Assembly: GCA_029974635.1 (NCBI GenBank) | Contig: JARKQY010000040.1 | Coordinates: 38,956-102,955 of the forward strand | Direction: 5' to 3' | DNA: 64,000 nucleotides | Source: Bacillota bacterium | GTDB lineage: Bacteria > Bacillota > UBA4882 > UBA8346 | Shown: positions 56,202 through 64,000 of the stretch, piece by piece | Layout: each line of letters opens with the position of its first letter | How positions within the stretch are numbered: position 1 is the stretch's first letter | The notes under the pieces: generated by a model | What the model was told of the DNA's origin: nothing | The model's database searches: none | What the model saw: the letters and a program-made list of their open reading frames with translations, nothing else | Program-made: the position numbers and the translations under genes

Positions 56202-57515
56202 TCAACTCACTTTGTGAATTAAATCTTTAATGATCCGATCCACTTCCGGATTGGATTTGATAAGATCCTGAATTTTTTCACAGGAATGAATAACCGTTGT
56301 ATGATCTCGACCACCAAATTCTTCACCGATTTTGGGCAAGGAGTAATCAGTCAATTCACGAACCAAGTACATTGCTATTTGGCGCGGGTAAGTAACATTT
56401 TTGGTGCGCCGTTGGGCTTTTAAATCCTCGATCTCCAGATTGAAGAATTCGGCTACCACTTGTTGAATGAGAGGGATGGTAACTCTTTTCGCCGAAGATG
56501 AAGAGATTACATCTTTTAATACTTCATTTGCCAAATCTAACGAAATTTGACGATTATGAAAAGAGGCGAAAGCAACGATTCTGATTAAAGCTCCTTCCAA
56601 CTCCCGAATGTTGGAATTAATTTGATCCGCGATATGTACCATTACATCGTTAGGTAAATGCCAGCCTTCCGTAGAGGCTTTTTTACGTAAGATCGCAATT
56701 CGCGTTTCTAAATCAGGAGCTTGAATATCAGTAATTAAGCCCCATTCAAAACGGGAGCGCAAGCGATCTTCTAATGTAGGGATCTCTTTTGGAGGACGGT
56801 CGCTAGAAATTACAATTTGACGGCTTGATTCATATAAGGTATTGAAAGTGTGAAAAAATTCTTCTTGGGTACTTTCTTTTCCGGCAAAAAATTGGATATC
56901 GTCTACCAGCAGCAAATCTACATTGCGATAGGTATCCCGGAATTGAGGCGTCCGGTTGAAACGGATGGCATTAATCAACTCATTTGTAAATTTTTCCGAA
57001 GAAACATAAACCACCCGGTAATCGGGGTTATGTTTTAAAGCATAATGCCCTATGGCCTGCATTAGATGGGTTTTTCCCAGACCGACCCCTCCATAGATAA
57101 ATAGAGGATTGTAGGCTTTCCCAGGAGCTTCCGCTACCGCTAAGGAAGCGGCATGAGCAAACCGGTTGCTTTCTCCAACCACGAAACTTTCAAAAGAATA
57201 TTTAGGATTGAGATGAGATGGCTGGGGAACGTTTAAGGGTGTTGAAGCAAATTTTTGAACTTCTTTATGATCGGGAGTGATAAATTTTAATTCCACTTCT
57301 TCTTCTAAAAGTTCTTTAATCGTTGTGGTTAAAAGAGGCGAATATCTGGATTCCAGCCATTCGCGGGCGAAATCGTTGGGGACCTCGATGATCATAATAT
57401 TATTTTCCAAAGAGAGTGGTTTCGTCGGTTTTAACCAGGTTTCGAAGCTGGGTTTGCTTAAAAAAGGAGAGACTGACTCCAATGTTTTTTCCCAAATCGT
57501 ATCTAAATTCCCCAT
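56202..57515 (-). CDS. dnaA: chromosomal replication initiator DnaA
   Basis: A 437-residue DnaA. Domain I begins [13 protein letters not shown]; the AAA+ domain has [23 protein letters not shown] (Walker A), [25 protein letters not shown] (Walker B) and [11 protein letters not shown] (sensor/Arg finger); domain IV has the DNA-binding signature [18 protein letters not shown] 57515 is preferred; the upstream GTG at 57527 overlaps the ribosome-binding site, although the spacing to ATG (11) is long. Confidence 0.97.
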   Translation of the reverse strand: MGNLDTIWEKTLESVSPFLSKPSFETWLKPTKPLSLENNIMIIEVPNDFAREWLESRYSPLLTTTIKELLEEEVELKFITPDHKEVQKFASTPLNVPQPSHLNPKYSFESFVVGESNRFAHAASLAVAEAPGKAYNPLFIYGGVGLGKTHLMQAIGHYALKHNPDYRVVYVSSEKFTNELINAIRFNRTPQFRDTYRNVDLLLVDDIQFFAGKESTQEEFFHTFNTLYESSRQIVISSDRPPKEIPTLEDRLRSRFEWGLITDIQAPDLETRIAILRKKASTEGWHLPNDVMVHIADQINSNIRELEGALIRIVAFASFHNRQISLDLANEVLKDVISSSSAKRVTIPLIQQVVAEFFNLEIEDLKAQRRTKNVTYPRQIAMYLVRELTDYSLPKIGEEFGGRDHTTVIHSCEKIQDLIKSNPEVDRIIKDLIHKVS

Positions 57516-57611
57516 CAGCCTGGACACTCCTCACAAAGATTTACGAATAAAAATTGCTTTACACATCTTTTCGAAAGCGAAAGGTAAAAGAATAAAAAAG
57601 ATAATTAAAGC

Positions 57612-57762
57612 TGTGGATAAATTATTCAACCCCAGAAAAACTAACCAGGACAAGCAAATAGAGAAAAAAAAATAAAGGATAGGTTACTTGATTTAATAAA
57701 GAAAGGTTAGTTAATACACAGAATTTGAATTATCCACAAAAATACACACAGCCTGTGGATTA
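57612..57762. other. oriC: origin of replication region with DnaA boxes
   Basis: DnaA boxes: TGTGGATAA (57612-57620), TTATCCACA (57730-57738) and TGTGGATTA (57754-57762). They lie in the leader of dnaA, just after its promoter and beside AT-rich DNA, so they may serve both initiation and autoregulation. Genes on both sides point away from here: dnaA to the left, rpmH to the right. Confidence 0.8.
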
Positions 57763-57782
57763 TTTTGATGAGACACGATACT

Positions 57783-57811
57783 ATAATAACAAAAGATCAT
57801 CGCTTTGGCAA
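57783..57811 (-). promoter_or_regulatory. promoter of dnaA
   Basis: On the minus strand TTGCCA and TATTAT are 17 bases apart, each one base from consensus. The DnaA boxes follow immediately downstream. Confidence 0.7.
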
Positions 57812-57930
57812 TTTAAAATATGTTTAAAGATTGAAAGAAAGGAGTAGCTTTATTGATCTCCTTAGCGAAACAAGTAAGTTTATCCGGGTACAAAAGATTG
57901 CTTTTCGTAAATAATAATTAATAATGACTA

Positions 57931-57959
57931 TTGACACCACGGGACTTGATTATTATAAT
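57931..57959 (+). promoter_or_regulatory. promoter of rpmH-rnpA
   Basis: TTGACA, 17 bases, TATAAT: a perfect SigA promoter. The leader to rpmH is about 130 bases. Confidence 0.85.
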
Positions 57960-58094
57960 TAATACGGATATTTTGCCTAAACCAGGATGTTATTTATTTA
58001 CAGGATAAAATAATTAACATAAAGAAGGGAATCCTTTTAAATTCGAACAGGAAAGCTTCTTTAACAAGGCATCTTTCAGGAAGAGGTGATAATG

Positions 58095-58229
58095 ATGAAA
58101 ATGACTTACCAGCCGAATCGCCGTAAATATAAAAAAGATCACGGTTTTTTGGTACGTATGGCATCCAAAGGCGGGCGTAAAATTTTGCAGCGGAGAAGAA
58201 GCAGAGGAAGAAAAGCGTTAACTGCTTAA
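58095..58229 (+). CDS. rpmH: 50S ribosomal protein L34
   Basis: A 44-residue L34: [20 protein letters not shown] then [23 protein letters not shown] end. GAGGTG lies 6 bases before the ATG at 58095. The length equals the family. Three ATG codons lie close together; this one has the best spacing and family start. Confidence 0.95.
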   Translation: MKMTYQPNRRKYKKDHGFLVRMASKGGRKILQRRRSRGRKALTA

Positions 58230-58289
58230 AAAAGATTAAGCATAAAAAGACAATTCCCAAACCTATTATTATAGGTAAAAGTAACTACG

Positions 58290-58625
58290 TTGAAAATGAT
58301 TGAAATTATTAAAAAAAATGAAGAATTTCAGATGATATTTGAAAAAGGCCACTCAATGAATGGAAAATATTTGGTGGCTTATTTTCTTACTAATCAATTT
58401 GGCTACAACCGGTTTGGCTTTTGTGTGGGTAAAAAAATCGGTATTGCGGTACGACGTAATCGAATGAAACGATTATTGCGGGAAGCGGTAAGAACCCTCG
58501 ATTATTCCGGGAAAGCAGGATGGGATATTGTTCTGGTAGCTCGTTTTGGGATGATACGAGCTTCGCTCCAAAATATAATTCTGGATATTCATCATATATT
58601 TACGAAGACAGGTATTATTAATTAA
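58290..58625 (+). CDS. rnpA: ribonuclease P protein component
   Basis: A 111-residue RnpA with the RNA-binding stretch [15 protein letters not shown] and [14 protein letters not shown]. It supports the RNA subunit in trimming tRNA 5' ends. TTG 58290 or ATG 58296 could be the start; neither has a strong ribosome-binding site. Confidence 0.94.
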   Translation: MKMIEIIKKNEEFQMIFEKGHSMNGKYLVAYFLTNQFGYNRFGFCVGKKIGIAVRRNRMKRLLREAVRTLDYSGKAGWDIVLVARFGMIRASLQNIILDIHHIFTKTGIIN

Positions 58626-58698
58626 GATTCCAACCAAAATAGTGATATTACGATCTAAAATCAGGAGGCAAATCCGTGAAGGAAAGGGAGGATTTTTT

Positions 58699-58914
58699 AT
58701 GAAGAGCGCAATCCTTCTTTTTATAAGAATTTATAAAAAATTTGTATCTCCTTTTTTACCGAGGGCTTGTCGTTTTTATCCTTCTTGTTCGGATTATTTC
58801 TACCAGGCGGTTGAAAAGTATGGAATAATTAAAGGGATTAAGTATGGATTAAAACGTATATTACGTTGCAATCCATTCCATGATGGCGGGTATGATCCGG
58901 TTCCGGACAAATAA
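58699..58914 (+). CDS. yidD: membrane protein insertion efficiency factor YidD
   Basis: A 71-residue Yid[36 protein letters not shown], with three conserved cysteines and [19 protein letters not shown] lies just before the ATG at 58699; the longer frame from 58642 is not supported. Confidence 0.94.
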   Translation: MKSAILLFIRIYKKFVSPFLPRACRFYPSCSDYFYQAVEKYGIIKGIKYGLKRILRCNPFHDGGYDPVPDK

Positions 58915-59059
58915 ATCCCCAAAAGCACACAGGGCAATTACTATGTTTATGTAAAAATTATGAATCGAACAACCAATCCGGCGCTTGGAATACTTTTTTA
59001 AAAATTATTTACAAGCAAGACCGGGGTTAAATAACTATAAAATAAGGAGTTGTTTAATT

Positions 59060-59764
59060 TTGGATATTATTATTCGGCCAGTAGCGTATGTTTTACAATA
59101 TTTCCATAACTATATGGATTGGGGTTGGTCCATTGTATTATTGACTTTGTTGATTAAAATCGTTCTTTTTCCTTTTTCAATCAAGCAAATTCAATCAATG
59201 GAAAAAATGAAACGAATTCAACCTAAAATCAAGGAGATTCAGGATAAATATAAAGACCGGCCGGAAGAATTTCAACGCCGGACAATGGAACTATATAAGA
59301 AAGAACAAGTTAATCCCCTCGGCGGCTGTCTGCCGATGTTGATTCAACTGCCGGTACTTTGGGCTATCTATGCTTTACTAACCGATCCCAAATATTTGGT
59401 GGCGGGTCAAATTGCCAAAGATGTTTTTTTAGGGATTTTGCCGTTAGGCGTCACGAATAATATCCCACTAGCTGTTATCTCGGGTGTAACCACTTTCTTG
59501 CAGCAAAAAATGACGATGCCTACTACTGGAACGGATTCCAACCAGCAAATGTTTTTATATATAACCCCGTTGCTTTTCGGTTTTATAACCTGGACTGTTT
59601 CAGCCGGAATCGGTCTCTATTGGGTTGCAAGCAATGTAATCGGTATCGCACAGCAATATTTGATTTATGAATATTTTATAGTGAAAGAGCACATTCATAA
59701 GGACGAAAATGCTGATTCCAATAAAGAAACGGAAAAACAGAAGGATATCGGAAAAAAGAAATAA
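59060..59764 (+). CDS. yidC: YidC/Oxa1 membrane protein insertase
   Basis: A 234-residue insertase of the short Gram-positive type. MDWGWSIVLLTLLIKIVLFPFSIKQIQSMEKMKRIQPKI holds the conserved Arg-region of the hydrophilic groove; GGCLPMLIQLPVLWAIYALL follows, and about five helices are present. It ends in a Lys-rich tail. TTG 59060 has AAGGAG 10 bases upstream. The 25 extra residues of the longer frame carry no signal sequence and look non-coding. No lipoprotein signal is seen. Confidence 0.9.
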   Translation: MDIIIRPVAYVLQYFHNYMDWGWSIVLLTLLIKIVLFPFSIKQIQSMEKMKRIQPKIKEIQDKYKDRPEEFQRRTMELYKKEQVNPLGGCLPMLIQLPVLWAIYALLTDPKYLVAGQIAKDVFLGILPLGVTNNIPLAVISGVTTFLQQKMTMPTTGTDSNQQMFLYITPLLFGFITWTVSAGIGLYWVASNVIGIAQQYLIYEYFIVKEHIHKDENADSNKETEKQKDIGKKK

Positions 59765-59798
59765 AGCGCATTACGCTTAACATAGAGGGGGAGCGCAG

Positions 59799-60428
59799 AT
59801 GAAAATGGTCGAAAAGGTTGCCCGCACCAAAGAAGAAGCAGTGATGGAAGCTTTGGAGGAATTAGGCGTTGGGGCGGATCGCGCAAATATCGAGGTGCTG
59901 GAGGAGTCATCCAAAAGCGGCTTATTGGGATTGATAAGCAGTAAGACCGTCCGGGTCAGAGTAACCGTGAAGGAAGATCTGGCACAAGCGGCGGGATTAT
60001 TTTTACGTGAGATGCTGGTCAATATGGGTGTATTGGCTCAAGTAGAAATATTCCGGCGCAAAGATAACACGACGCTGAATATTAACGGTAAAGATTTAGG
60101 GATCTTAATCGGTAAACACGGGCAAACATTGGATGCCATTCAATATCTGGTTAATTTGTCGGTCAATAAAAATCAAACGGAAAAAGAACGAATTATTGTT
60201 GATGTAGAAGGATACCGCCGCCGCCGGGAAGAGACTTTACGCAGGCTTGCCGTAAGAATCGCCGAAAAGGTGAAGCGCGAAAAACGCAAACAAGTCTTAG
60301 AGCCGATGTCCCCTCAGGAACGGCGGATCATTCATGCTGCATTACAAGATTTCAAAGATGTTATGACTTACAGTGAAGGAGAAGATCCTTACCGGCATGT
60401 TATTATTTCCCCACAGGACAATGATTAG
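59799..60428 (+). CDS. jag: Jag (SpoIIIJ-associated) RNA-binding protein
   Basis: A 209-residue protein: Jag-N domain (KMVEKVARTKEEAVMEALEELGV), KH domain (NINGKDLGILIGKHGQTLDAIQYLVNL) and R3H domain (EPMSPQERRIIHAAL, YRHVII). It is partnered with YidC in the standard rpmH-rnpA-yidD-yidC-jag-mnmE order. GAGGGGGAG lies before the ATG. Confidence 0.95.
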   Translation: MKMVEKVARTKEEAVMEALEELGVGADRANIEVLEESSKSGLLGLISSKTVRVRVTVKEDLAQAAGLFLREMLVNMGVLAQVEIFRRKDNTTLNINGKDLGILIGKHGQTLDAIQYLVNLSVNKNQTEKERIIVDVEGYRRRREETLRRLAVRIAEKVKREKRKQVLEPMSPQERRIIHAALQDFKDVMTYSEGEDPYRHVIISPQDND

Positions 60429-60454
60429 TAAAGCGTTTCGTAAATAATAAAGAT

Positions 60455-60483
60455 AACCCGGACACCCGGGTTTGTTTTTTTTT
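60455..60483 (+). terminator. terminator after jag
   Basis: AACCCGG and CCGGGTT pair around ACAC, followed by TGTTTTTTTTT. Confidence 0.85.
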
Positions 60484-60503
60484 AAAACTTCGGTTATATT
60501 ATA

Positions 60504-60590
60504 TATATTGTAGCGTAGCTACAATTTAAAAATTATCCGCAAAAGTTTGCTAAAAAAGCAAATTTTTTGAGGATAATTATATAACAATAT
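60504..60590 (+). repeat. dispersed hairpin repeat, copy 3
   Basis: It starts TATTGTAGCGTAGCTACAA, where TTGTAGC/GCTACAA make a small perfect stem, then AATTATCC ... GGATAATT forms the outer stem, with CAAAA/TTTTG and TTTGC/GCAAA inside. It ends TTATATAACA. It sits between the jag terminator and mnmE. This is the best-preserved copy. Confidence 0.85.
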
Positions 60591-60610
60591 AAAAACGCCG
60601 GGAGAGAAAG

Positions 60611-61990
60611 ATGTTTCTGAATGATACTATCGCTGCAATTGCAACTCCGATCGGGGAGGGCGGTATTGGAATTATACGGATTAGCGGCCCGCAAGCGAAA
60701 AACATCGGAGAGATATTATTGCGGAAAGCCAACCGCTCCGGGATGGCGTTGGAAGATCATCGAATTTATCATGGTTTTGTTGTGGATCCTCAAACCGGGG
60801 CGGATATAGACGAAGTGCTTTTTTTTTACGCGCAAAAACCGCATAGCTATACTGCTGAAGACACTTTAGAGATTCAGGCTCATGGCGGCGCTTTAAATCT
60901 TGCGAAAATATTGGAACTGATATTAAAACAAAACATCCGGATGGCCGAACCGGGAGAGTTTACTTTACGGGCTTATTTAAACGGGAGGATCGATCTGGTT
61001 CAGGCAGAATCCATTATTGATTTAATCCGGGCCAAAACCGACAAAGCGCATGAATTGGCATTGAGCCAGCTAACCGGAAGAACCACTAATGCAATTCAAA
61101 AAATTGAGACCGATTTATATCAAATTTTGATTACGATTGAAGCGGTTCTGGATTTTCCAGAGGAAGGTCTGCCGGAAATAACCCGAAATAAGGTGAAAGA
61201 AACCGGAATAGCGATTCAGCAAAATCTGAAAGAGTTAATGCTCCAAATCAATGAAGGACGTAAAATTAGGGAGGGTATCGGAATAGTCATCGCCGGCCGG
61301 CCCAATGTTGGAAAATCAAGTTTGCTCAACTGTTTTCTTCAAGAAGAAAGGGCGATTGTTACCGAGATTCCAGGTACAACCCGGGATATCATTGAAACCC
61401 AGTTTCAACTTCAGGGGATACCGATCCGCCTTTATGATACCGCCGGATTGCGTTCCACAGATAATCCCATCGAGCAAATCGGGATTCAAAAGGCCGAACA
61501 ATATATGGATGAAGCCGATTTGGTTCTATTGCTATTGGATGGCAGCGAACCTTTGACCGAAGATGACCAGGCCATTATCAATAAAGTCGATCCCGCCAAA
61601 ACCATCTTGGTCATTAATAAAACGGATTTACCGCCACGGTTGGACAAGGAAAAAATACCGGCCAATATGAGAGCAAAACAGGTCGAATTATCGGCATTGA
61701 CAGGGAACGGCTTTTCAAGTCTTGAAAAGTCAATTATCAATGCTGTCGGTCTCGGGGCAATCAGGGTCGATGACCGGCCATTACTATCCAGAGTAAGGCA
61801 TAAAAAAGCTCTGGAACAGGCCGTAGAATCCCTGCAATCTTTTTTGGACGGCCTGGATAACGGGTTAAGTGAAGATTTACTGGCAGTGGATTTACGTTCA
61901 TGCCTCGCCGCCATCGGCGAGATAACCGGAAAAAATGTTTCCGAAGAAGTATTGCACGGAATCTTTTCCCAATTTTGCATCGGAAAATAG
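60611..61990 (+). CDS. mnmE: tRNA modification GTPase MnmE
   Basis: A 459-residue MnmE. N-terminal tetrahydrofolate-binding domain (DTIAAIATPIGEGGIGIIRISG), G domain with GRPNVGKSSLLNCF (P-loop), TEIPGTTRD, DTAGLR and NKTD, and a C-terminal CIGK with the catalytic Cys. With MnmG it modifies U34 of tRNAs. GGAGAG lies before the ATG. Confidence 0.97.
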   Translation: MFLNDTIAAIATPIGEGGIGIIRISGPQAKNIGEILLRKANRSGMALEDHRIYHGFVVDPQTGADIDEVLFFYAQKPHSYTAEDTLEIQAHGGALNLAKILELILKQNIRMAEPGEFTLRAYLNGRIDLVQAESIIDLIRAKTDKAHELALSQLTGRTTNAIQKIETDLYQILITIEAVLDFPEEGLPEITRNKVKETGIAIQQNLKELMLQINEGRKIREGIGIVIAGRPNVGKSSLLNCFLQEERAIVTEIPGTTRDIIETQFQLQGIPIRLYDTAGLRSTDNPIEQIGIQKAEQYMDEADLVLLLLDGSEPLTEDDQAIINKVDPAKTILVINKTDLPPRLDKEKIPANMRAKQVELSALTGNGFSSLEKSIINAVGLGAIRVDDRPLLSRVRHKKALEQAVESLQSFLDGLDNGLSEDLLAVDLRSCLAAIGEITGKNVSEEVLHGIFSQFCIGK

Positions 61991-62012
61991 TTAAGAGAAA
62001 GGATAATGACTG

Positions 62013-63890
62013 GTGGAATATGATGTAATCGTAGTCGGCGCCGGCCATGCCGGTTGTGAAGCCGCCCTGGCGGCTGCCCGGCTCGGTGCGCAAACGTTAT
62101 TGCTTACGATGAATCCTGATACCATTGCAGCAATGTCATGCAACCCGGCAATTGGAGGACCCGCGGCTAAAAGTCATTTGGTGCGGGAATTGGATGCTCT
62201 GGGCGGTGAAATGGCAAGGGTTATCGATCAAACGTATTTGAATATTCGCCGGATTAACGAAAGTCGCGGTCCCGCGGCATTGGCATTGCGTGCCCAAGCC
62301 GATAAAAAACGATATCATGCAGAAATGACGTTGCGGCTGGAACGCCAATCAAATCTGTTCATTAAGCAAGGGATGGTCACGGAGATCATTGTGAAAAAAA
62401 ACCGGGTAACCGGTGTTCTGCTGAAGTCAGGGCGCTGTTATTCCGCAACAACAATAATTTTGGCCACCGGGACTTTTCTGGGAGGTCAAATTGTAATGGG
62501 AGATATTAAATATCCGGGAGGGCGCCAAGGCGAACCCGCGGCTGTGGAATTAAGCCAAAATCTTACCCGGCTTGGAATCGTTCTGCGGCGTTTTCAAACC
62601 GCCACCCCACCGCGGATTCACAGCCGGTCTATCAATTATAACAAGATTACTCCCCAGGCATTACAGGAACCCCAGTGGGGATTTTCATGGGACGGCTGTT
62701 TCAAAAAACGGGATCAGAAACCGTGTTGGGTTACAACTACAACCCCAGAAACTATTCGGGTAATTCAGAATAACATCAACTATTCGCCGATCCGTTCAGG
62801 GGCAATCAATAGCAAAGGCCCGCATTTTTGCCCCTCTATTGATCGCAAAGTAATCAACTTCCCAGATAAAACCGATCATTTGATCTTCCTAGAACCTGAA
62901 GGAGAATTTACCGAAGAAGTATATTTGTTAGGAATGACTACTGCAATGCCGGAGATGATTCAGGAAAAGATCTTAAAGACGGTGCCGGGGTTGGAAGCTG
63001 TGGATGTTATCCGCCCGGGGTATGCCGTCGAGTATGACTGTCTGGATTCCTTTCAATTTAACGCTTCTCTGGAATCGAAAAAGATCGAAAACCTGTTTAC
63101 CGCAGGGCAGATTAATGGAACTTCGGGCTACGAGGAAGCGGCTGCTCAGGGTTTGGTCGCCGGGATCAACGCGGTGCGGAAGCTAAATAACCAGTCTCCC
63201 TATATCCCGGATCGGACTACTTCATATATTGGGGTTTTAATTGATGACCTTGTAACCAGGGGAACGGAAGAGCCATACCGGATGATGACTTCCCTGGCTG
63301 AGTTCAGGTTGTTTTTACGCTTGGACAATTCATTGATGCGTTTAGGAGAATGGGGATATCAAATGGGATTGGTTGCGCAAGAACGGTGGCAAAAACACCA
63401 ATGCATATTGGCAGCTATTCGTGAATTGCAGCAGGCTGTCGGGGAAATTAAAATTAAGCCGGATTCAATCTTTTGGGGTAAACTTAACTTACCGCAACCG
63501 GATCGAGGTTATCGTTTACCGGAATTAATCCTTAGGCCTGAGATTACCGATACTTTTATTTTGGATTTTTTCCCGGAGTTGCAGAAATATCCGCAACCAG
63601 CACGGGAGTATGTGTGGAATGAACTTAAATTAGCGGGGTATCTAGCCAGACAAAAAGATCAACTTCAACAGATTAGAGAAATGGACAGCTGCGTTTTTCA
63701 AAATCGAGCTTCCTTCCATACGCTGCCGTACATCAGTGCCGAAGGCCGGGGAATACTTGAGAAAATAGGACCGCGCTCTTTGGGCCAGGCGTTGCGCATC
63801 CCTGAATTGGCAGATGGGGACCGGACGGCATTAATATTATACATGAAGCAAAAAGGGGACCCGAAGACAGGCTATGGAGCAGTCATTTGA
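62013..63890 (+). CDS. divergent MnmG (GidA) paralogue
   Basis: A 625-residue FAD protein of MnmG length and domain order. FAD motif [20 protein letters not shown]43 in [24 protein letters not shown] in the middle; [19 protein letters not shown]. It departs from the family at sites otherwise nearly fixed: [10 protein letters not shown] instead of GGPAKGHLV, and [16 protein letters not shown] instead of the usual TSRAEYRL. GTG 62013 is the start, with AAAGGA upstream. It overlaps the next mnmG-type gene by 17 bases. Whether it is the working MnmG or a specialised copy is open. Confidence 0.85.
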   Translation: MEYDVIVVGAGHAGCEAALAAARLGAQTLLLTMNPDTIAAMSCNPAIGGPAAKSHLVRELDALGGEMARVIDQTYLNIRRINESRGPAALALRAQADKKRYHAEMTLRLERQSNLFIKQGMVTEIIVKKNRVTGVLLKSGRCYSATTIILATGTFLGGQIVMGDIKYPGGRQGEPAAVELSQNLTRLGIVLRRFQTATPPRIHSRSINYNKITPQALQEPQWGFSWDGCFKKRDQKPCWVTTTTPETIRVIQNNINYSPIRSGAINSKGPHFCPSIDRKVINFPDKTDHLIFLEPEGEFTEEVYLLGMTTAMPEMIQEKILKTVPGLEAVDVIRPGYAVEYDCLDSFQFNASLESKKIENLFTAGQINGTSGYEEAAAQGLVAGINAVRKLNNQSPYIPDRTTSYIGVLIDDLVTRGTEEPYRMMTSLAEFRLFLRLDNSLMRLGEWGYQMGLVAQERWQKHQCILAAIRELQQAVGEIKIKPDSIFWGKLNLPQPDRGYRLPELILRPEITDTFILDFFPELQKYPQPAREYVWNELKLAGYLARQKDQLQQIREMDSCVFQNRASFHTLPYISAEGRGILEKIGPRSLGQALRIPELADGDRTALILYMKQKGDPKTGYGAVI

Positions 63891-64000
63891 TATTATTGTG
63901 ATCGGTGCGGGTCACGCCGGTTGTGAAGCAGCGTTGGCCGCAGCCAAGATGGGCTGTAATACTCTATTATTTACCTTAAGCTATAACAATATCGCTTTTA
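63874..64000 (+). CDS. mnmG: second MnmG (GidA), 5' part
   Basis: Only the first 42 codons are in the window: [20 protein letters not shown] then [20 protein letters not shown]. The pattern is closer to the standard MnmG N-terminus (LLFT..NNIA) than the copy before it. Its ATG lies inside the end of the first copy in another frame, so the two are translationally coupled. The rest is outside. Confidence 0.85.
   Translation, partial: MEQSFDIIVIGAGHAGCEAALAAAKMGCNTLLFTLSYNNIAF

Noticed and set aside
61486..61980. 164-residue frame opposite mnmE
   Set aside because: Antisense to a conserved gene and without a ribosome-binding site.

Overview
The window comes from an anaerobic, endospore-forming member of the Bacillota (Firmicutes) with moderate GC. 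Supporting signs are the replication-origin cluster (jag, yidC, yidD, rnpA, rpmH, then dnaA, dnaN, yaaA, recF, remB, gyrB), sporulation and germination genes (spoVT, spoVG, ypeB), a large Alu-domain-type SRP RNA, a T-box riboswitch, strong Shine-Dalgarno sequences with several TTG/GTG starts, and a four-subunit ferredoxin oxidoreductase of anaerobic type. The exact genus cannot be told from sequence alone; a deep-branching clostridial or Limnochordia-like lineage is a guess.

Layout. 1-8 kb: 5' end of rpiA, a degenerate protein-kinase-like membrane protein, an ACT/UPF0210 pair, a radical SAM protein and an M16 peptidase pair (one active, one without the zinc site). 8-14 kb: comB and an LCP-family gene, a small unknown gene, serA under a serine T-box, and ypeB. 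14-19 kb: a surface-polysaccharide patch with glf, three glycosyltransferases and an unknown cysteine-free protein. 19-23 kb: azlCD, an MFS exporter, a thioredoxin-like protein, then a gene-poor stretch with a decayed GT2 glycosyltransferase fragment. 23-26 kb: porGDAB. 26-32 kb: VOC protein, membrane-fused spermidine-synthase-like protein, htrA-rlmH operon, a methyltransferase, a His-rich small protein and spoVT. 32-43 kb: a block matching the classic ispE-purR-ridA-spoVG-glmU-prs-ctc-pth-mfd order, but purR is replaced by a GntR regulator plus a nucleotidyltransferase, glmU is truncated within its acetyltransferase domain, and prs is missing. 43-50 kb: SRP RNA, beta-propeller protein, TetR/membrane pair, two tRNA-Ser, tadA, GGDEF protein, MBL and SDR genes. 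50-64 kb: the replication origin, with genes diverging from a dnaA-rpmH intergenic region that carries DnaA boxes, and ending in mnmE followed by two tandem mnmG-type genes.

How parts work together. The serA T-box reads a UCC codon that would pair with the GGA anticodon of a tRNA-Ser encoded 34 kb away. spoVG, spoVT, ypeB and possibly comB (sulfolactate in spores) belong to the sporulation programme. MnmE and MnmG jointly modify U34 of tRNAs; here there is a second, divergent MnmG paralogue.

Most notable observations: the glmU truncation with loss of prs, located beside one copy of a dispersed hairpin repeat found three times; the tandem mnmG paralogues; the repeat family itself; a 100-bp palindrome after dnaN; the GT2 pseudogene with an intact terminator; and the unknown 196-residue protein in the glycan region. 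No CRISPR array, prophage, insertion sequence or recognised defence system was seen.
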